A stretch of DNA of 64,000 bases, taken from assembly GCA_964486295.1 (NCBI GenBank), contig CAZAMF010000003.1, positions 124,001-188,000 of the forward strand, read 5' to 3'. Source of the stretch: CALBZG01 sp964486295. Lineage in GTDB: Bacteria; Bacillota; Clostridia; Peptostreptococcales; Anaerovoracaceae. Under the pieces are notes generated by a model. It did no database searches, was not told the origin of the DNA, and was given only the letters and a program-made list of their open reading frames with translations. Position 1 is the stretch's first letter. Each line of letters starts with the position of its first letter. This document shows positions 42,295 through 50,523 of this stretch, in pieces. The position numbers and the translations under genes are program-made.

Positions 42295-44070
42295 CTAGTC
42301 ATTCACTACATAAGTCGGGCGCTTCACATAATGAGTATGCAGAAGCTTGTGTGAAAGGTGACCATTCGGCTCGCCTAAGAAGTCCTTGTAGAGTGCGGCA
42401 ACTTCGGCGTTCTTATGGGATTTTCTTTCAGGCAGACGCTCGTCTTCGGAATACAATGCTTTGGCTCTGTTTACTCTTGGGTTGATGTCGATTCTGTCCT
42501 TTGCGCAAACGAATGGCTGACCGCCGCCGTGTACACATCCGCCCGGACAAGCCATGACTTCGATGAAGTGAACATCCATTTCGCCTGCTTTTACTGCATC
42601 CAGAACCTTGGCGGCGTTCTTTGTGCCATGTGCCACGGCAACCTTGATCTCTGTATCTTTGCCATCGATCGGAAGGGTAACGCTTGCAGTCTTGACACCT
42701 TCGATACCTCTTACGACTTCGTATTCGATGCCGGCAAGATCCTGACCTGTCAATATATCTGCAACTGTTCTGAGAGCAGCTTCCATAACACCACCGGTTG
42801 CGCCGAAGATGACAGCTGCGCCGGTACCTTCGCCAAGAATAGGGTCAGGCATTGAATCAGGGAGACTTGTAAAATTAATTCCGGCCTGCTTGATCATGTC
42901 TCCAAGCTCTCTGGTAGTCAGAACATAATCGATATCGTCAAAACCGCTGTCCTTCATTTCAGGTCTCTGGCCTTCAGCCTTCTTTGATGTGCAAGGCATG
43001 ATGGAAACGGAGACGATCTTTGCAGGGTCGATACCCTGCTTTTCAGCGAAGTACGTCTTAACCAAAGCGCCAAACATCTGCTGAGGTGATTTGCATGTTG
43101 ACAAATTGTCAAGGAACTCAGGATAGAACATTTCGCAGAAACGGATCCATCCCGGTGAGCAGGAAGTGATCATAGGAAGCTTTCCGCCATTCTTGACTCT
43201 GCCCAGCAATTCAGTCCCTTCTTCCAGGATAGTCAGGTCGGCAGAGAAGTTTGTATCAAATACTTTATCGAATCCAAGTCTCTTTAAAGCAGTATACATC
43301 TTCCCGGTTACAGGAGTACCGATAGGCATTCCGAATTCTTCACCCAGAGCTGCTCTAACAGCAGGGGCTTCCTGAACAACTACATATTTATCAGGATCTG
43401 CGATGGCTTCAAATACTTCGTCAATATAGGTCTTCTCGCGAAGAGCAGCTACCGGACAAGCTTCGATGCACTGACCGCAATAGATGCAGTTCGCGTCTCT
43501 CATGCTGAAATCGAAAGCAGGGGCAACTTCTGTTCTGAAGCCTCTCTTTGTGAAGTCCAGCACGCCGATTCCCTGTATGTCTCTGCAGGTGCTTACGCAG
43601 CGGCCGCACAGGATACACTTGGAAGCGTCACGGATGATGGAAGGAGAAAGATCATCGATAGTGCTTTCTCTCTTAGCGCCCTCATATTTCACTTGTTCGA
43701 TCCCCAGGTCATCGCAGAGCTTCTGAAGTTCGCAAGTCTGGTTTCTTTTGCAGGTAAGGCATTCCCTGTTATGGTTTGCCAATATCAGTTCAACATTGGT
43801 CTTGACGGCTTTTCTAACCGCAGGAGTGTTGGTTCTTACATTCATGCCCTCAGCAACCTGAAGGACGCAGGATGCCGGAAGATTTCTCATAGGCACACCG
43901 TTGATATCCGCTTCAACGACACAGACTCTGCAAGCAGCGATCTCATTTACTTCCTTCATATAGCAAAGGGTAGGGATATCAAAACCGGCTTCTCTTGCTG
44001 CCAGCAATACTGTATAATCCTTCGGAACACTTACAGGTACTCCGTTTATGGTTACATTTACTTTTTCCAT
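42295..44070 (-). CDS. hydA: [FeFe] hydrogenase catalytic subunit (HydA/HndD type)
   Basis: This 591-residue subunit makes or uses H2. From the N-terminus it has a 2Fe-2S domain (Cys36, 47, 50, 68), a His-Cys 4Fe-4S site (His100, Cys104, 107, 113) and two 4Fe-4S clusters (Cys152/155/158/162 and 195/198/201/205). The H-cluster domain follows with TSCSPGW (Cys304), MPCTSKKAE and MACPGGCVHGGGQP, then the small-subunit tail. With the NuoF- and NuoE-like partners it fits the trimeric group A hydrogenases, several of which bifurcate or confurcate electrons between NADH, ferredoxin and H2. It is the last gene of the operon, 19 bases after hydB. All active-site cysteines are present. Confidence 0.95.
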   Translation of the reverse strand: MEKVNVTINGVPVSVPKDYTVLLAAREAGFDIPTLCYMKEVNEIAACRVCVVEADINGVPMRNLPASCVLQVAEGMNVRTNTPAVRKAVKTNVELILANHNRECLTCKRNQTCELQKLCDDLGIEQVKYEGAKRESTIDDLSPSIIRDASKCILCGRCVSTCRDIQGIGVLDFTKRGFRTEVAPAFDFSMRDANCIYCGQCIEACPVAALREKTYIDEVFEAIADPDKYVVVQEAPAVRAALGEEFGMPIGTPVTGKMYTALKRLGFDKVFDTNFSADLTILEEGTELLGRVKNGGKLPMITSCSPGWIRFCEMFYPEFLDNLSTCKSPQQMFGALVKTYFAEKQGIDPAKIVSVSIMPCTSKKAEGQRPEMKDSGFDDIDYVLTTRELGDMIKQAGINFTSLPDSMPDPILGEGTGAAVIFGATGGVMEAALRTVADILTGQDLAGIEYEVVRGIEGVKTASVTLPIDGKDTEIKVAVAHGTKNAAKVLDAVKAGEMDVHFIEVMACPGGCVHGGGQPFVCAKDRIDINPRVNRAKALYSEDERLPERKSHKNAEVAALYKDFLGEPNGHLSHKLLHTHYVKRPTYVVND

Positions 44071-44089
44071 AATATTTTATCTCTCCCTT

Positions 44090-45931
44090 CTACTTTTTTA
44101 TGATTGCATTGAATTTGCAGGAGTCCATACAAACGCCGCACTTGATGCACTTGCTCTGATCGATGGTATGCAATTCTTTCACAGAACCAGAGATGGCGTC
44201 AACCGGGCACTTCTTGGCGCAAAGAGTACAACCCTTGCAATCTTCAGTGATCCAGTAGCTGCGTAAAGCCTTGCAAACGCCTGCAGGGCACTTCTGATCA
44301 AGTACATGGGCCTCATATTCATCCCTGAAATGCTTCAATGTAGACAGAACCGGGTTTGGAGCGGTCTGGCCGAGAGCGCAGAGGGAGGTCTTCTGAAGGT
44401 TTGCACCGAGCTCTTCCAGGTTGTCAAGATCTTCCATGGTGCCTTTACCTGAAGTGATCTTGTTCAGGATCTCAAGCATTCTTTTTGTACCTTCACGACA
44501 AGGTGTGCACTTACCACAGGATTCATCAACCGTGAAATCCAGGAAGAAACGAGCGATGTCCGGCATACAGTTATCTTCGTCCATAACGATCATACCGCCG
44601 GAACCCATCATGGATCCGATGGCTACCAGGTTGTCGAAATCGATCGGGGTATCCAGGTTGGCACTTGTGATACATCCGCCGGAAGGACCTCCGGTCTGTA
44701 CAGCTTTGAAAGCTTTTCCGTTCGGGCATCCGCCGCCGATCTCATAGATGATCTCGCGGAGACTGATTCCCATAGGAACTTCTACTAATCCTGTATTGCT
44801 GATCTTGCCGCCGAGAGCGAATACTTTGGTTCCTGTGGATTTTTCAGTACCGAATCCTCTGAACCAGTCAGCACCCTTCAAGATGATCTGAGCAATGTTG
44901 GCAAGTGTTTCTACGTTGTTGATACAGGTCGGTTTGCCCCAGAGACCTTTGTTTGCAGGGAATGGAGGCTTGTTTCTGGACATACCGCGCTTTCCTTCGA
45001 TGGAAGCGATCAGGGCTGTTTCTTCTCCGCAAACGAATGCGCCTGCGCCAAGCCTGATATCGATATCAAAACTGAAATCAGTTCCGAAAATGTTATCTCC
45101 AAGCAGACCCATCTCCTTCGCCTGAGCGATGGCGATCTTGAGTCTCTTGACTGCTACAGGATATTCTGCTCTGACATAAATGAAGCCTTTTGTTGCGCCT
45201 ATAGCGTAACCGCCGATGGCCATTGCTTCAAGAACCGCATGCGGGTCGCCTTCCAGAACGGATCTGTCCATAAATGCACCCGGATCGCCTTCGTCAGCGT
45301 TGCAGATGATGTATTTCTGATCAGCCTTGTTAGGGGCTGCGAAGCTCCATTTGAGACCTGTTGAGAAACCTGCGCCGCCGCGGCCTCTCAGACCGGATTT
45401 CTTCATCTCTTCTATTACGGTTTCAGGAGTCATTTCAAGAACGGCTTTTGCAAGAGCCTGATAACCATCCATGGCGATATATTCTGTGATATCTTCAGGA
45501 TTGATCAGTCCGCAGTTTCTGAGAGCGACTCTTTTCTGCTTTTTATAGAAGTCGAGATCTTCAAGATTCTTTAATTCTCCGCCTACAGTGAATTCCTTAA
45601 CAGGAGTTCCTCCTGCAAGATGTTCATTGGCGACTCTGATAGCCTTTTCTGCGTTCATGTGAACATAAGTGACCTTTTTGCCATCCGGTGAAATAACATC
45701 TACGATTGGCTCGTATGTACACATGCCGATACAACCGGTCGGTCTGACGATCACGTTCAGGCCCTTTGCTTCAACTTCTTTTACGAAGGCGTCATAAACA
45801 GGCTTTGCTCCTGCGGAGAGTCCGCAAGTTGCCATGCCGACAACAACTCTCAAACCTTCTTTAATCTTTACCTGGTCGATAGCTTTTGCCTGTATTTCTT
45901 TCAATTCATTCAGTGTTTTCATAATGGCCAC
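44090..45931 (-). CDS. hydB: NuoF-like diaphorase subunit of the hydrogenase (HydB/HndC type)
   Basis: This 613-residue flavoprotein has an N-terminal thioredoxin-like 2Fe-2S domain (about 1-120). The NuoF core follows with the FMN/NADH loop GRGGAGFSTGLKW and ICNADEGDPGAFMDR, and the 4Fe-4S motif CGKCTPCREG. A C-terminal ferredoxin domain holds two 4Fe-4S clusters (CKGCTLCAKKCP and CIKCGVCMDSCK). It is the NAD(H)-reacting, flavin-based branching subunit. It is separated by 2 bases from the NuoE-like gene upstream. Confidence 0.95.
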   Translation of the reverse strand: MAIMKTLNELKEIQAKAIDQVKIKEGLRVVVGMATCGLSAGAKPVYDAFVKEVEAKGLNVIVRPTGCIGMCTYEPIVDVISPDGKKVTYVHMNAEKAIRVANEHLAGGTPVKEFTVGGELKNLEDLDFYKKQKRVALRNCGLINPEDITEYIAMDGYQALAKAVLEMTPETVIEEMKKSGLRGRGGAGFSTGLKWSFAAPNKADQKYIICNADEGDPGAFMDRSVLEGDPHAVLEAMAIGGYAIGATKGFIYVRAEYPVAVKRLKIAIAQAKEMGLLGDNIFGTDFSFDIDIRLGAGAFVCGEETALIASIEGKRGMSRNKPPFPANKGLWGKPTCINNVETLANIAQIILKGADWFRGFGTEKSTGTKVFALGGKISNTGLVEVPMGISLREIIYEIGGGCPNGKAFKAVQTGGPSGGCITSANLDTPIDFDNLVAIGSMMGSGGMIVMDEDNCMPDIARFFLDFTVDESCGKCTPCREGTKRMLEILNKITSGKGTMEDLDNLEELGANLQKTSLCALGQTAPNPVLSTLKHFRDEYEAHVLDQKCPAGVCKALRSYWITEDCKGCTLCAKKCPVDAISGSVKELHTIDQSKCIKCGVCMDSCKFNAIIKK

Positions 45932-45933
45932 CC

Positions 45934-46434
45934 CTATCCTTTGTACTTTCCGAGAATGCCCGGAATTACGCTTACATCGCCAAGCTGGGCGTAGACATCA
46001 TCGTCGATCATCATAACAGGTGCAAGTCCGCAGCAACCTAAGCAGCGAGTAGCTTCCACTGTGAACAAACCGTCGGTTGTTGTGTCGCCGACATTGACGC
46101 CGAGCTCATCACAACATTTGTCGAGTACGGCTTGAGCGCCCTTTACGTAGCAAGCAGTTCCAAGACATACAGCAACTTTGTGCTTGCCCTTCGGGGTAAG
46201 GTGGAATTGGCTGTAGAACGTGGATACTCCGTAAAGTTCTGCAATTGGGATTCTTGTCTCATCTGAGATAAACTTCTGAACTTCAAGCGGAAGATATCCG
46301 AAGATGTGCTGAGCTTCCTGAAGGACCGGCATTGTAATTCCCTGTGTTCCTTCGAGGGAGTCGATGTACTTTTTGAGCTCTGCAAATCTTGGATCGTCTG
46401 CTTTAATGCAGTTGCATTGGGATTCATTTTGCAT
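45934..46434 (-). CDS. hydC: NuoE-like 2Fe-2S subunit of the hydrogenase (HydC/HndA type)
   Basis: This 166-residue thioredoxin-fold subunit has the NuoE pattern C-x4-C (Cys90, Cys95; CLGTAC) and C-x3-C (Cys131, Cys135; CLGCC). ATG 46434 is preferred because AGGAGA lies at a workable distance; an ATG at 46443 is only a few bases from it. It is the first gene of the hydC-hydB-hydA operon, with the promoter at 46510-46538. Confidence 0.92.
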   Translation of the reverse strand: MQNESQCNCIKADDPRFAELKKYIDSLEGTQGITMPVLQEAQHIFGYLPLEVQKFISDETRIPIAELYGVSTFYSQFHLTPKGKHKVAVCLGTACYVKGAQAVLDKCCDELGVNVGDTTTDGLFTVEATRCLGCCGLAPVMMIDDDVYAQLGDVSVIPGILGKYKG

Positions 46435-46509
46435 TTTTCTCATCTCTCCTTTGATTCATTTTTTGGATTAATTAGTTCTGTGATTTTTTTAACAGTCTCA
46501 TACGCTTAA

Positions 46510-46538
46510 ATCATAGCACACATAAATATGTGAAGCAA
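46510..46538 (-). promoter_or_regulatory. Promoter of the hydrogenase operon with palindromic spacer (minus strand)
   Basis: On the minus strand TTGCTT (46533-46538) and an extended -10 TGC-TATGAT (46510-46515) are 17 bases apart. The spacer holds a perfect palindrome, CACATA-AA-TATGTG (46519-46532), a possible operator. Confidence 0.55.
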
Positions 46539-46880
46539 GAAAACAAAGATGTAAAATGTTAAGATTTTGGCAATCTCTGTGGAAACTTGGAACGAGACAG
46601 TCTTATTCCAAATATTCAGTATTTTCATGCGAAAACTAGTACCAAAAAAGAGCAAACTTGTAACATCCCGGTTCTGCGGGGCATATTTTTCGGGCAATTC
46701 GTCGACGTTTAAAGAACGTATGAAAAAGCGCTGAGATGCTAAAATCAGGCTGCACCTCGCGAGCGCCGGATAATATGAACAGTATAGAAAAAGAAAATGT
46801 GGAAAAATAAAAAGATATGAATTATAATAAAATAGTTTCTGAGATTTATCGTCATTCGCGCTTATTTTACACCGGTTTTT
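46539..46880. other. 342-bp intergenic region without a supported gene
   Basis: No open frame here has a ribosome site or protein-like composition. A TATAAT at about 46821, some 55 bases before the tRNA, may be its -10 box. The rest is AT-rich with a short G/C-rich patch (about 46756-46770). The long minus-strand open frame crossing it is an antisense artefact of the tRNA. Confidence 0.5.
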
Positions 46881-46955
46881 GCTACTGTGGCTCAATGGCA
46901 GAGCAGCACATTCGTAACGTGCAGGTTGTGGGTTCGATTCCCACCAGTAGCTCCA
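46881..46955 (+). tRNA. tRNA-Thr (anticodon CGT), CCA encoded
   Basis: The acceptor stem GCTACTG (46881-46887) pairs with CAGTAGC (46945-46951). The D arm is GCTC…GAGC. The anticodon loop is TTCGTAA (46911-46917) with anticodon CGT at 46913-46915. The T arm is GTGGG-TTCGATT-CCCAC. The discriminator is T and CCA is encoded. The loop-closing pair of the anticodon stem is A-C (46910/46918). Confidence 0.95.
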
Positions 46956-46957
46956 AT

Positions 46958-46997
46958 AAAGCCTTGCAATCAATGGATTGCAGGGCTTTCCTTTTTT
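46958..46997 (+). terminator. Intrinsic terminator of tRNA-Thr, inside the 3' end of the MFS gene
   Basis: A 14-bp stem (46958-46971 with 46976-46989, one wobble) has a 4-base loop and a CCTTTTTT tail. Its 3' half lies in the coding end of the opposing MFS gene. Confidence 0.88.
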
Positions 46998-48142
46998 GGC
47001 TTCATAAAGAAAAACAGAATGAATGCAGCTGCCATCGACATGCATGCGCCAAATATAAAAGGAACTTCAGCACCATAAGAATCCCATAAGAAACCAGCGA
47101 CCGCACTGGCTGGCAGCAGGCCCAAACCAACCACGGTGGAATGAAATCCGAGCATGGTTCCTTTGATTTCTTTTGGCGAAATTTCTGCAATGAAGGCTCT
47201 TTCGACTCCAGCGATCATCGCGGTGTAGATCCCATACATTGCAAACAATATGATGACCAAGGATTTGTTATAGGCAAAAGCAAAACCCAGATATACCATC
47301 GCGAATACGCTATAACCTAAAACCAGCAGTTTCTTTCTTCCCACATCATCTGATAATTTACCCAGCGGAACCGATAGAAGCGATGCGGTAATATTGTATA
47401 TGAAGTACAGAAAAATGACTGCCGTATCATCGAATCCTACGCTTTTTGCTCTCAGCAGCAGGAAAACATTGGAGGAATTGCCGAGAGTGAACAGGAAAGT
47501 AACAAAAAGATATAATTTCAGCTGACTATCCAATCTGCCTGCATTTTTCCAAAATGGTTCCCGCGCTTCCAACGCCATTACTTCTTTTTTTTCTGTGATT
47601 TTAAGAAACATAAGAAGGCTCATGACTGCAGGAATCATTGAAATAAGGAAAAGTTTTTTATATTCAAAATCTCCATTCGAAGTCGCCAGCAATAAAAACG
47701 CAATGAAAATACCCATGGCAGAACCGGCCATGTCCAATGCTTTGTGTATGCCGAAGGCTTTTCCCAACTGACCAACGGCAGCACTTTCACTTACCATGAC
47801 ATCCCTTGGAGCAGTCCTTATTCCTTTTCCTACCCGATCAACGACCCTTGCGCCCAGGATGCCCAGCCAGGAGCCTGCAAAAATCAAGGCGATTTTATAA
47901 AGCACTCCGGTGGCATATCCAACAAAAGCAATGGGCTTTTTTTTCTTGTACTTGTCTGTAACGTAACCGCTAAATACCTTCAGCAGACTCGCCAGGCTTT
48001 CGGCGATCCCTTCAATGACGCCGACCAGGGCTGGAGTCGCTCCGAAAGCAGAGACCAGATAAAGAGGGATGATCGGATATACCATTTCTGCACTGATGTC
48101 TGCAAAAAAGCTTACAAGCCCTATAAATATTACATTTTTCAT
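46970..48142 (-). CDS. MFS transporter
   Basis: This 390-residue major facilitator has about 12 membrane segments. The MFS signature loops are FSGYVTDKYKKKKPIAFVGY (between TM2 and TM3) and LSVPLGKLSDDVGRKKLLVLG in the second half. DRVGKGIRTAPRDVM is typical of the MFS subgroup annotated as drug or Fe-related exporters; the substrate is unknown. The ATG at 48142 has no normal ribosome site. Instead a 7-base tandem repeat (AGTGAAA, three copies plus one variant) occupies the leader, so copy number could affect expression. It is divergent from the MBL/rhodanese gene. Confidence 0.85.
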   Translation of the reverse strand: MKNVIFIGLVSFFADISAEMVYPIIPLYLVSAFGATPALVGVIEGIAESLASLLKVFSGYVTDKYKKKKPIAFVGYATGVLYKIALIFAGSWLGILGARVVDRVGKGIRTAPRDVMVSESAAVGQLGKAFGIHKALDMAGSAMGIFIAFLLLATSNGDFEYKKLFLISMIPAVMSLLMFLKITEKKEVMALEAREPFWKNAGRLDSQLKLYLFVTFLFTLGNSSNVFLLLRAKSVGFDDTAVIFLYFIYNITASLLSVPLGKLSDDVGRKKLLVLGYSVFAMVYLGFAFAYNKSLVIILFAMYGIYTAMIAGVERAFIAEISPKEIKGTMLGFHSTVVGLGLLPASAVAGFLWDSYGAEVPFIFGACMSMAAAFILFFFMKPKKESPAIH

Positions 48143-48164
48143 TTTTCACTTTTCACTTTTCACT
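48137..48164 (-). repeat. Heptanucleotide tandem repeat at the start of the MFS gene
   Basis: TTTCACT occurs three times in direct tandem (48144-48164), with a one-mismatch copy at 48137-48143 that spans the start codon. On the coding strand the unit is AGTGAAA. Confidence 0.75.
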
Positions 48165-48314
48165 GTCTCATCTTTATTTAAATAAAAGGTTCATGGTAAT
48201 TATACAGCGATATCCCGCCGGATACAATTTCTGAAAATATAGCCGGGGCAGCCCGCTTTGAAAGCTGTTGCAGCATGAGCAAGTTTGGGTATAGTAATAT
48301 CAAAAGATGAGACA
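48164..48314. repeat. 151-bp segment bounded by 12-bp perfect inverted repeats
   Basis: TGTCTCATCTTT (48164-48175) is exactly complementary to AAAGATGAGACA (48303-48314). The segment fills the space between the divergent MFS and MBL genes and codes for nothing. No target duplication is visible, so a MITE-like element or a paired operator are both possible. Confidence 0.5.
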
Positions 48315-48347
48315 ATGAATCTGAACATGAATAAAAGGAGGTATGAG

Positions 48348-49745
48348 ATGGATTTCAAACAAATATATACACCTGGCCTAGCCCACTGTTCGTATATTAT
48401 AGGAGGCAAGGACGCTTGTATAGTTGTTGATCCGGCCAGAGACGTGAGCCAGTATATTTCTGCGGCAAATTCACTGGGACTTCCAATAAAAGCCATCATT
48501 GAGACGCATTTACATGCCGATTTTGTATCAGGGCATACAGAGCTGGCGGAACTGACGGGCGCTAAGATCTATATGACCCGTGCTGCTGATGCCTTGTTTG
48601 AACACAATCCGCTGCAGGATGAAGAGGAATTCGAAATCGGCTCGCTGATATTTAAAATACTGGATACCCCGGGGCATACACCAGAGAGTTCTGTTTTTCT
48701 CGTATCAGACCTGACAAGAGGAAAAGAGCCGGCATTGTGTTTCACCGGCGACACGCTCATGGTGGGAGATGCCGGCCGGCCGGACCTATTTCCCGAAATG
48801 AAAGAGGAACTGACCGCTAAGCTTTATCACAGTCTACGAAGACTGGAAAAACTCCATGACCGCATCGAAATCTACCCGGCTCATGGGGCCGGATCCCTTT
48901 GCGGAAGGATGCTTTCATCCAAACTTTCTTCAACCATAGGCACCGAAAAACTATATAACCCGGCAATGCTGATGCACCCTGAAGATATTTTCGTCACTCA
49001 TTTTCCGGAAGGCATGCCCGAAGCACCGGACCATTTTTCACGCTGTTCCGAAATGAACAGAAGAGGCGCTGCTTCGTTATCCAGACTCAAGAAGCCTACC
49101 GGATATGATCCGAAAGAGTTTTATGCGCTGAGCATGTCCGGCTATGCCGTGGTGGACACCCGTGATCAGTTGGCGTTTTGCGCTGCGCATGTACCCGGCT
49201 CTTACGGCCTGAGCCTGAAAGGCAACTTCGCCACTTTCTGCGGCTGGGTACTTCCTCCCGACAAACCCCTTCTGCTGGTCCTGGAAAATATGAACGATCT
49301 GCCTATCGCCCTAAAAGGTCTGACCAGCGTCGGCCTTGATAATATAGCGGGCTATCTGGAAGGCGGAATGCCAGCCTATGCTTCAAGCGGTCTAGAAACA
49401 TCAAGGATCGAATGCATTTCGGTGACGGAGGCAAAATCTAAGTATGAAAAAAAGGAAATCCTTCTGGTGGATACGCGTCTGGAAAGCGAATGGGAAAGCG
49501 GCCATATCGAGTGCACCAAGCATGTTCCGGCTCCGGATGTACGTAAAGTATATAATGAATTGACGGGAAGCCTTCCGGTGGCGTTTATCTGCAATACAGG
49601 GAACCGATCCCTTCTTGCCAGCAGCCTGATGCTAAAACTGAGCCGTCAGACAAAAGTCATCAATGTTATAGGAGGCACTACGGCATGGAACCATATGGGG
49701 TATCCGACAGTGACGGAAGGGAACGATCATTGTGAAATCCTGTGA
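48348..49745 (+). CDS. MBL-fold hydrolase with C-terminal rhodanese domains (persulfide dioxygenase-like)
   Basis: This 465-residue protein has a metallo-beta-lactamase domain of the ETHE1/YcbL type (residues 1-240: IIETHLHADFVSGHTEL, FTGDTLMVGDAGRPDLF, IYPAHGAGSLCG). A degenerate rhodanese domain without an active cysteine (about 275-345, YAVVDTRDQLAF) follows. The last is a rhodanese domain with an intact loop, CNTGNRS (about 370-460). Such fusions act in persulfide and sulfide metabolism. The start is ATG 48348 after AAAGGAGGT; the open frame back to 48285 is ignored. No terminator is obvious before the next promoter at 49775. Confidence 0.88.
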   Translation: MDFKQIYTPGLAHCSYIIGGKDACIVVDPARDVSQYISAANSLGLPIKAIIETHLHADFVSGHTELAELTGAKIYMTRAADALFEHNPLQDEEEFEIGSLIFKILDTPGHTPESSVFLVSDLTRGKEPALCFTGDTLMVGDAGRPDLFPEMKEELTAKLYHSLRRLEKLHDRIEIYPAHGAGSLCGRMLSSKLSSTIGTEKLYNPAMLMHPEDIFVTHFPEGMPEAPDHFSRCSEMNRRGAASLSRLKKPTGYDPKEFYALSMSGYAVVDTRDQLAFCAAHVPGSYGLSLKGNFATFCGWVLPPDKPLLLVLENMNDLPIALKGLTSVGLDNIAGYLEGGMPAYASSGLETSRIECISVTEAKSKYEKKEILLVDTRLESEWESGHIECTKHVPAPDVRKVYNELTGSLPVAFICNTGNRSLLASSLMLKLSRQTKVINVIGGTTAWNHMGYPTVTEGNDHCEIL

Positions 49746-49774
49746 AATATGTTATGGATATTGAGTTGAAACGG

Positions 49775-49803
49775 TTGACACGAATTTGTATACAGTATAT
49801 ATT
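49775..49803 (+). promoter_or_regulatory. Promoter of the AOR operon leader
   Basis: A perfect TTGACA (49775-49780) and TATATT (49798-49803) are separated by 17 bases, upstream of the riboswitch. Confidence 0.7.
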
Positions 49804-49839
49804 ATAATCAAATAATAAGTCGGAATGTTATGACTTATA

Positions 49840-49934
49840 TCTCCGATTTTTATCAGACATACTCGAATCATATGCCGGTAAAAACGTTAGGGCTTAAGGA
49901 GTAATTCTTGAACCTGCCATTGTGCAAAGGAGAC
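49840..49934 (+). promoter_or_regulatory. Molybdenum/tungsten cofactor (Moco-type) riboswitch
   Basis: The leader carries the landmark order I recall from the E. coli moaA Moco element: GGTAAA, then AGGGC, a short hairpin (TTAAG…CTTGAA, about 49894-49913), CCTGCC, and GCAAAGGAGACATC. P1 can form between TCTCC (49840-49844) and GGAGA (49929-49933). It lies between a strong promoter and a terminator, upstream of an AOR-family tungsten enzyme and a MoaD-like protein. Because P1 uses bases needed by the terminator stem, cofactor binding could prevent termination (an ON switch). The family assignment is by recall and structure. Confidence 0.7.
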
Positions 49935-49970
49935 ATCATGAGAAATGGTGTGATACTTTGCTCTTTTTTT
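49924..49970 (+). terminator. Riboswitch-linked terminator ahead of the AOR operon
   Basis: GCAAAG (49924-49929) pairs with CTTTGC (49956-49961) and ACATCA with TGGTGT inside it, followed by TCTTTTTTT. The 5' arm overlaps the 3' strand of riboswitch P1. Confidence 0.8.
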
Positions 49971-50046
49971 GTTTAAAATAATCTGATCACACCGGCTCTC
50001 GTTACTAACTGTTTTACTACTGAATTATTGTAATAGGAGGCAAAGT

Positions 50047-50523
50047 ATGGCAAAAACAATGGTACTGAAGCCCGAAAAATGCCTGGGCTGCAGAGCGTGC
50101 GAGCTGATCTGCTCATTTAACAGGTCAGAAGAATTCAATCCGCAGAGATCGGCAGTCTCTGTGGTGATTTACGACAAGGCAATGATCAGTGTACCGATCA
50201 TGTGCACACAATGCGAGGAAGCTGCCTGCGCGAAAGTGTGTCCGGTGAATGCCATTTCACGTGACGCTGTCGGCGCGATGAAAATCGATGAAAAAAAATG
50301 TATCGTTTGCAAAATGTGTATTTCGGCCTGCCCTCTCGGGAACATGGCTTTCGACGGAAAGGCGGTATTTAAATGCGATTTATGCGGGGGAAATCCAAAA
50401 TGTGCGGAAGTCTGCCCGTCAGGAGCTATTGAATACAAGGATGCAACACCGTCATCCCTGCTGAAAAGAAAAGAAGTAGCTGAAAAGTTCAGGGATTTAT
50501 TAGGAGAGGAGGAGGAGGCATAA
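50047..50523 (+). CDS. Polyferredoxin (four 4Fe-4S), electron-transfer subunit of the AOR complex
   Basis: This 158-residue protein of the DmsB/HycB type has cysteine sets for four 4Fe-4S clusters: CLGCRACELIC, CTQCEEAACAKVCP, CIVCKMCISACP and CDLCGGNPKCAEVCP. It is soluble, without a Tat signal. It starts at ATG 50047 after ATAGGAGGC. Its TAA overlaps by one base the ATG of the AOR gene, so the two subunits are made together. It should wire the tungsten enzyme to the NuoEF-like module. Confidence 0.93.
   Translation: MAKTMVLKPEKCLGCRACELICSFNRSEEFNPQRSAVSVVIYDKAMISVPIMCTQCEEAACAKVCPVNAISRDAVGAMKIDEKKCIVCKMCISACPLGNMAFDGKAVFKCDLCGGNPKCAEVCPSGAIEYKDATPSSLLKRKEVAEKFRDLLGEEEEA

Noticed and set aside
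46444..46620. Rex (NADH-sensor) operator upstream of the hydrogenase
   Set aside because: No TTGTTAA-N4-TTAACAA-like site was found; the palindrome present has a different sequence.
46506..47045. A 179-codon minus-strand open frame across the tRNA-Thr gene
   Set aside because: It includes the well-known artefact peptide produced by reading a tRNA backwards (WWESNPQPARYECAALPLSH), has no ribosome site and overlaps the tRNA and its terminator.
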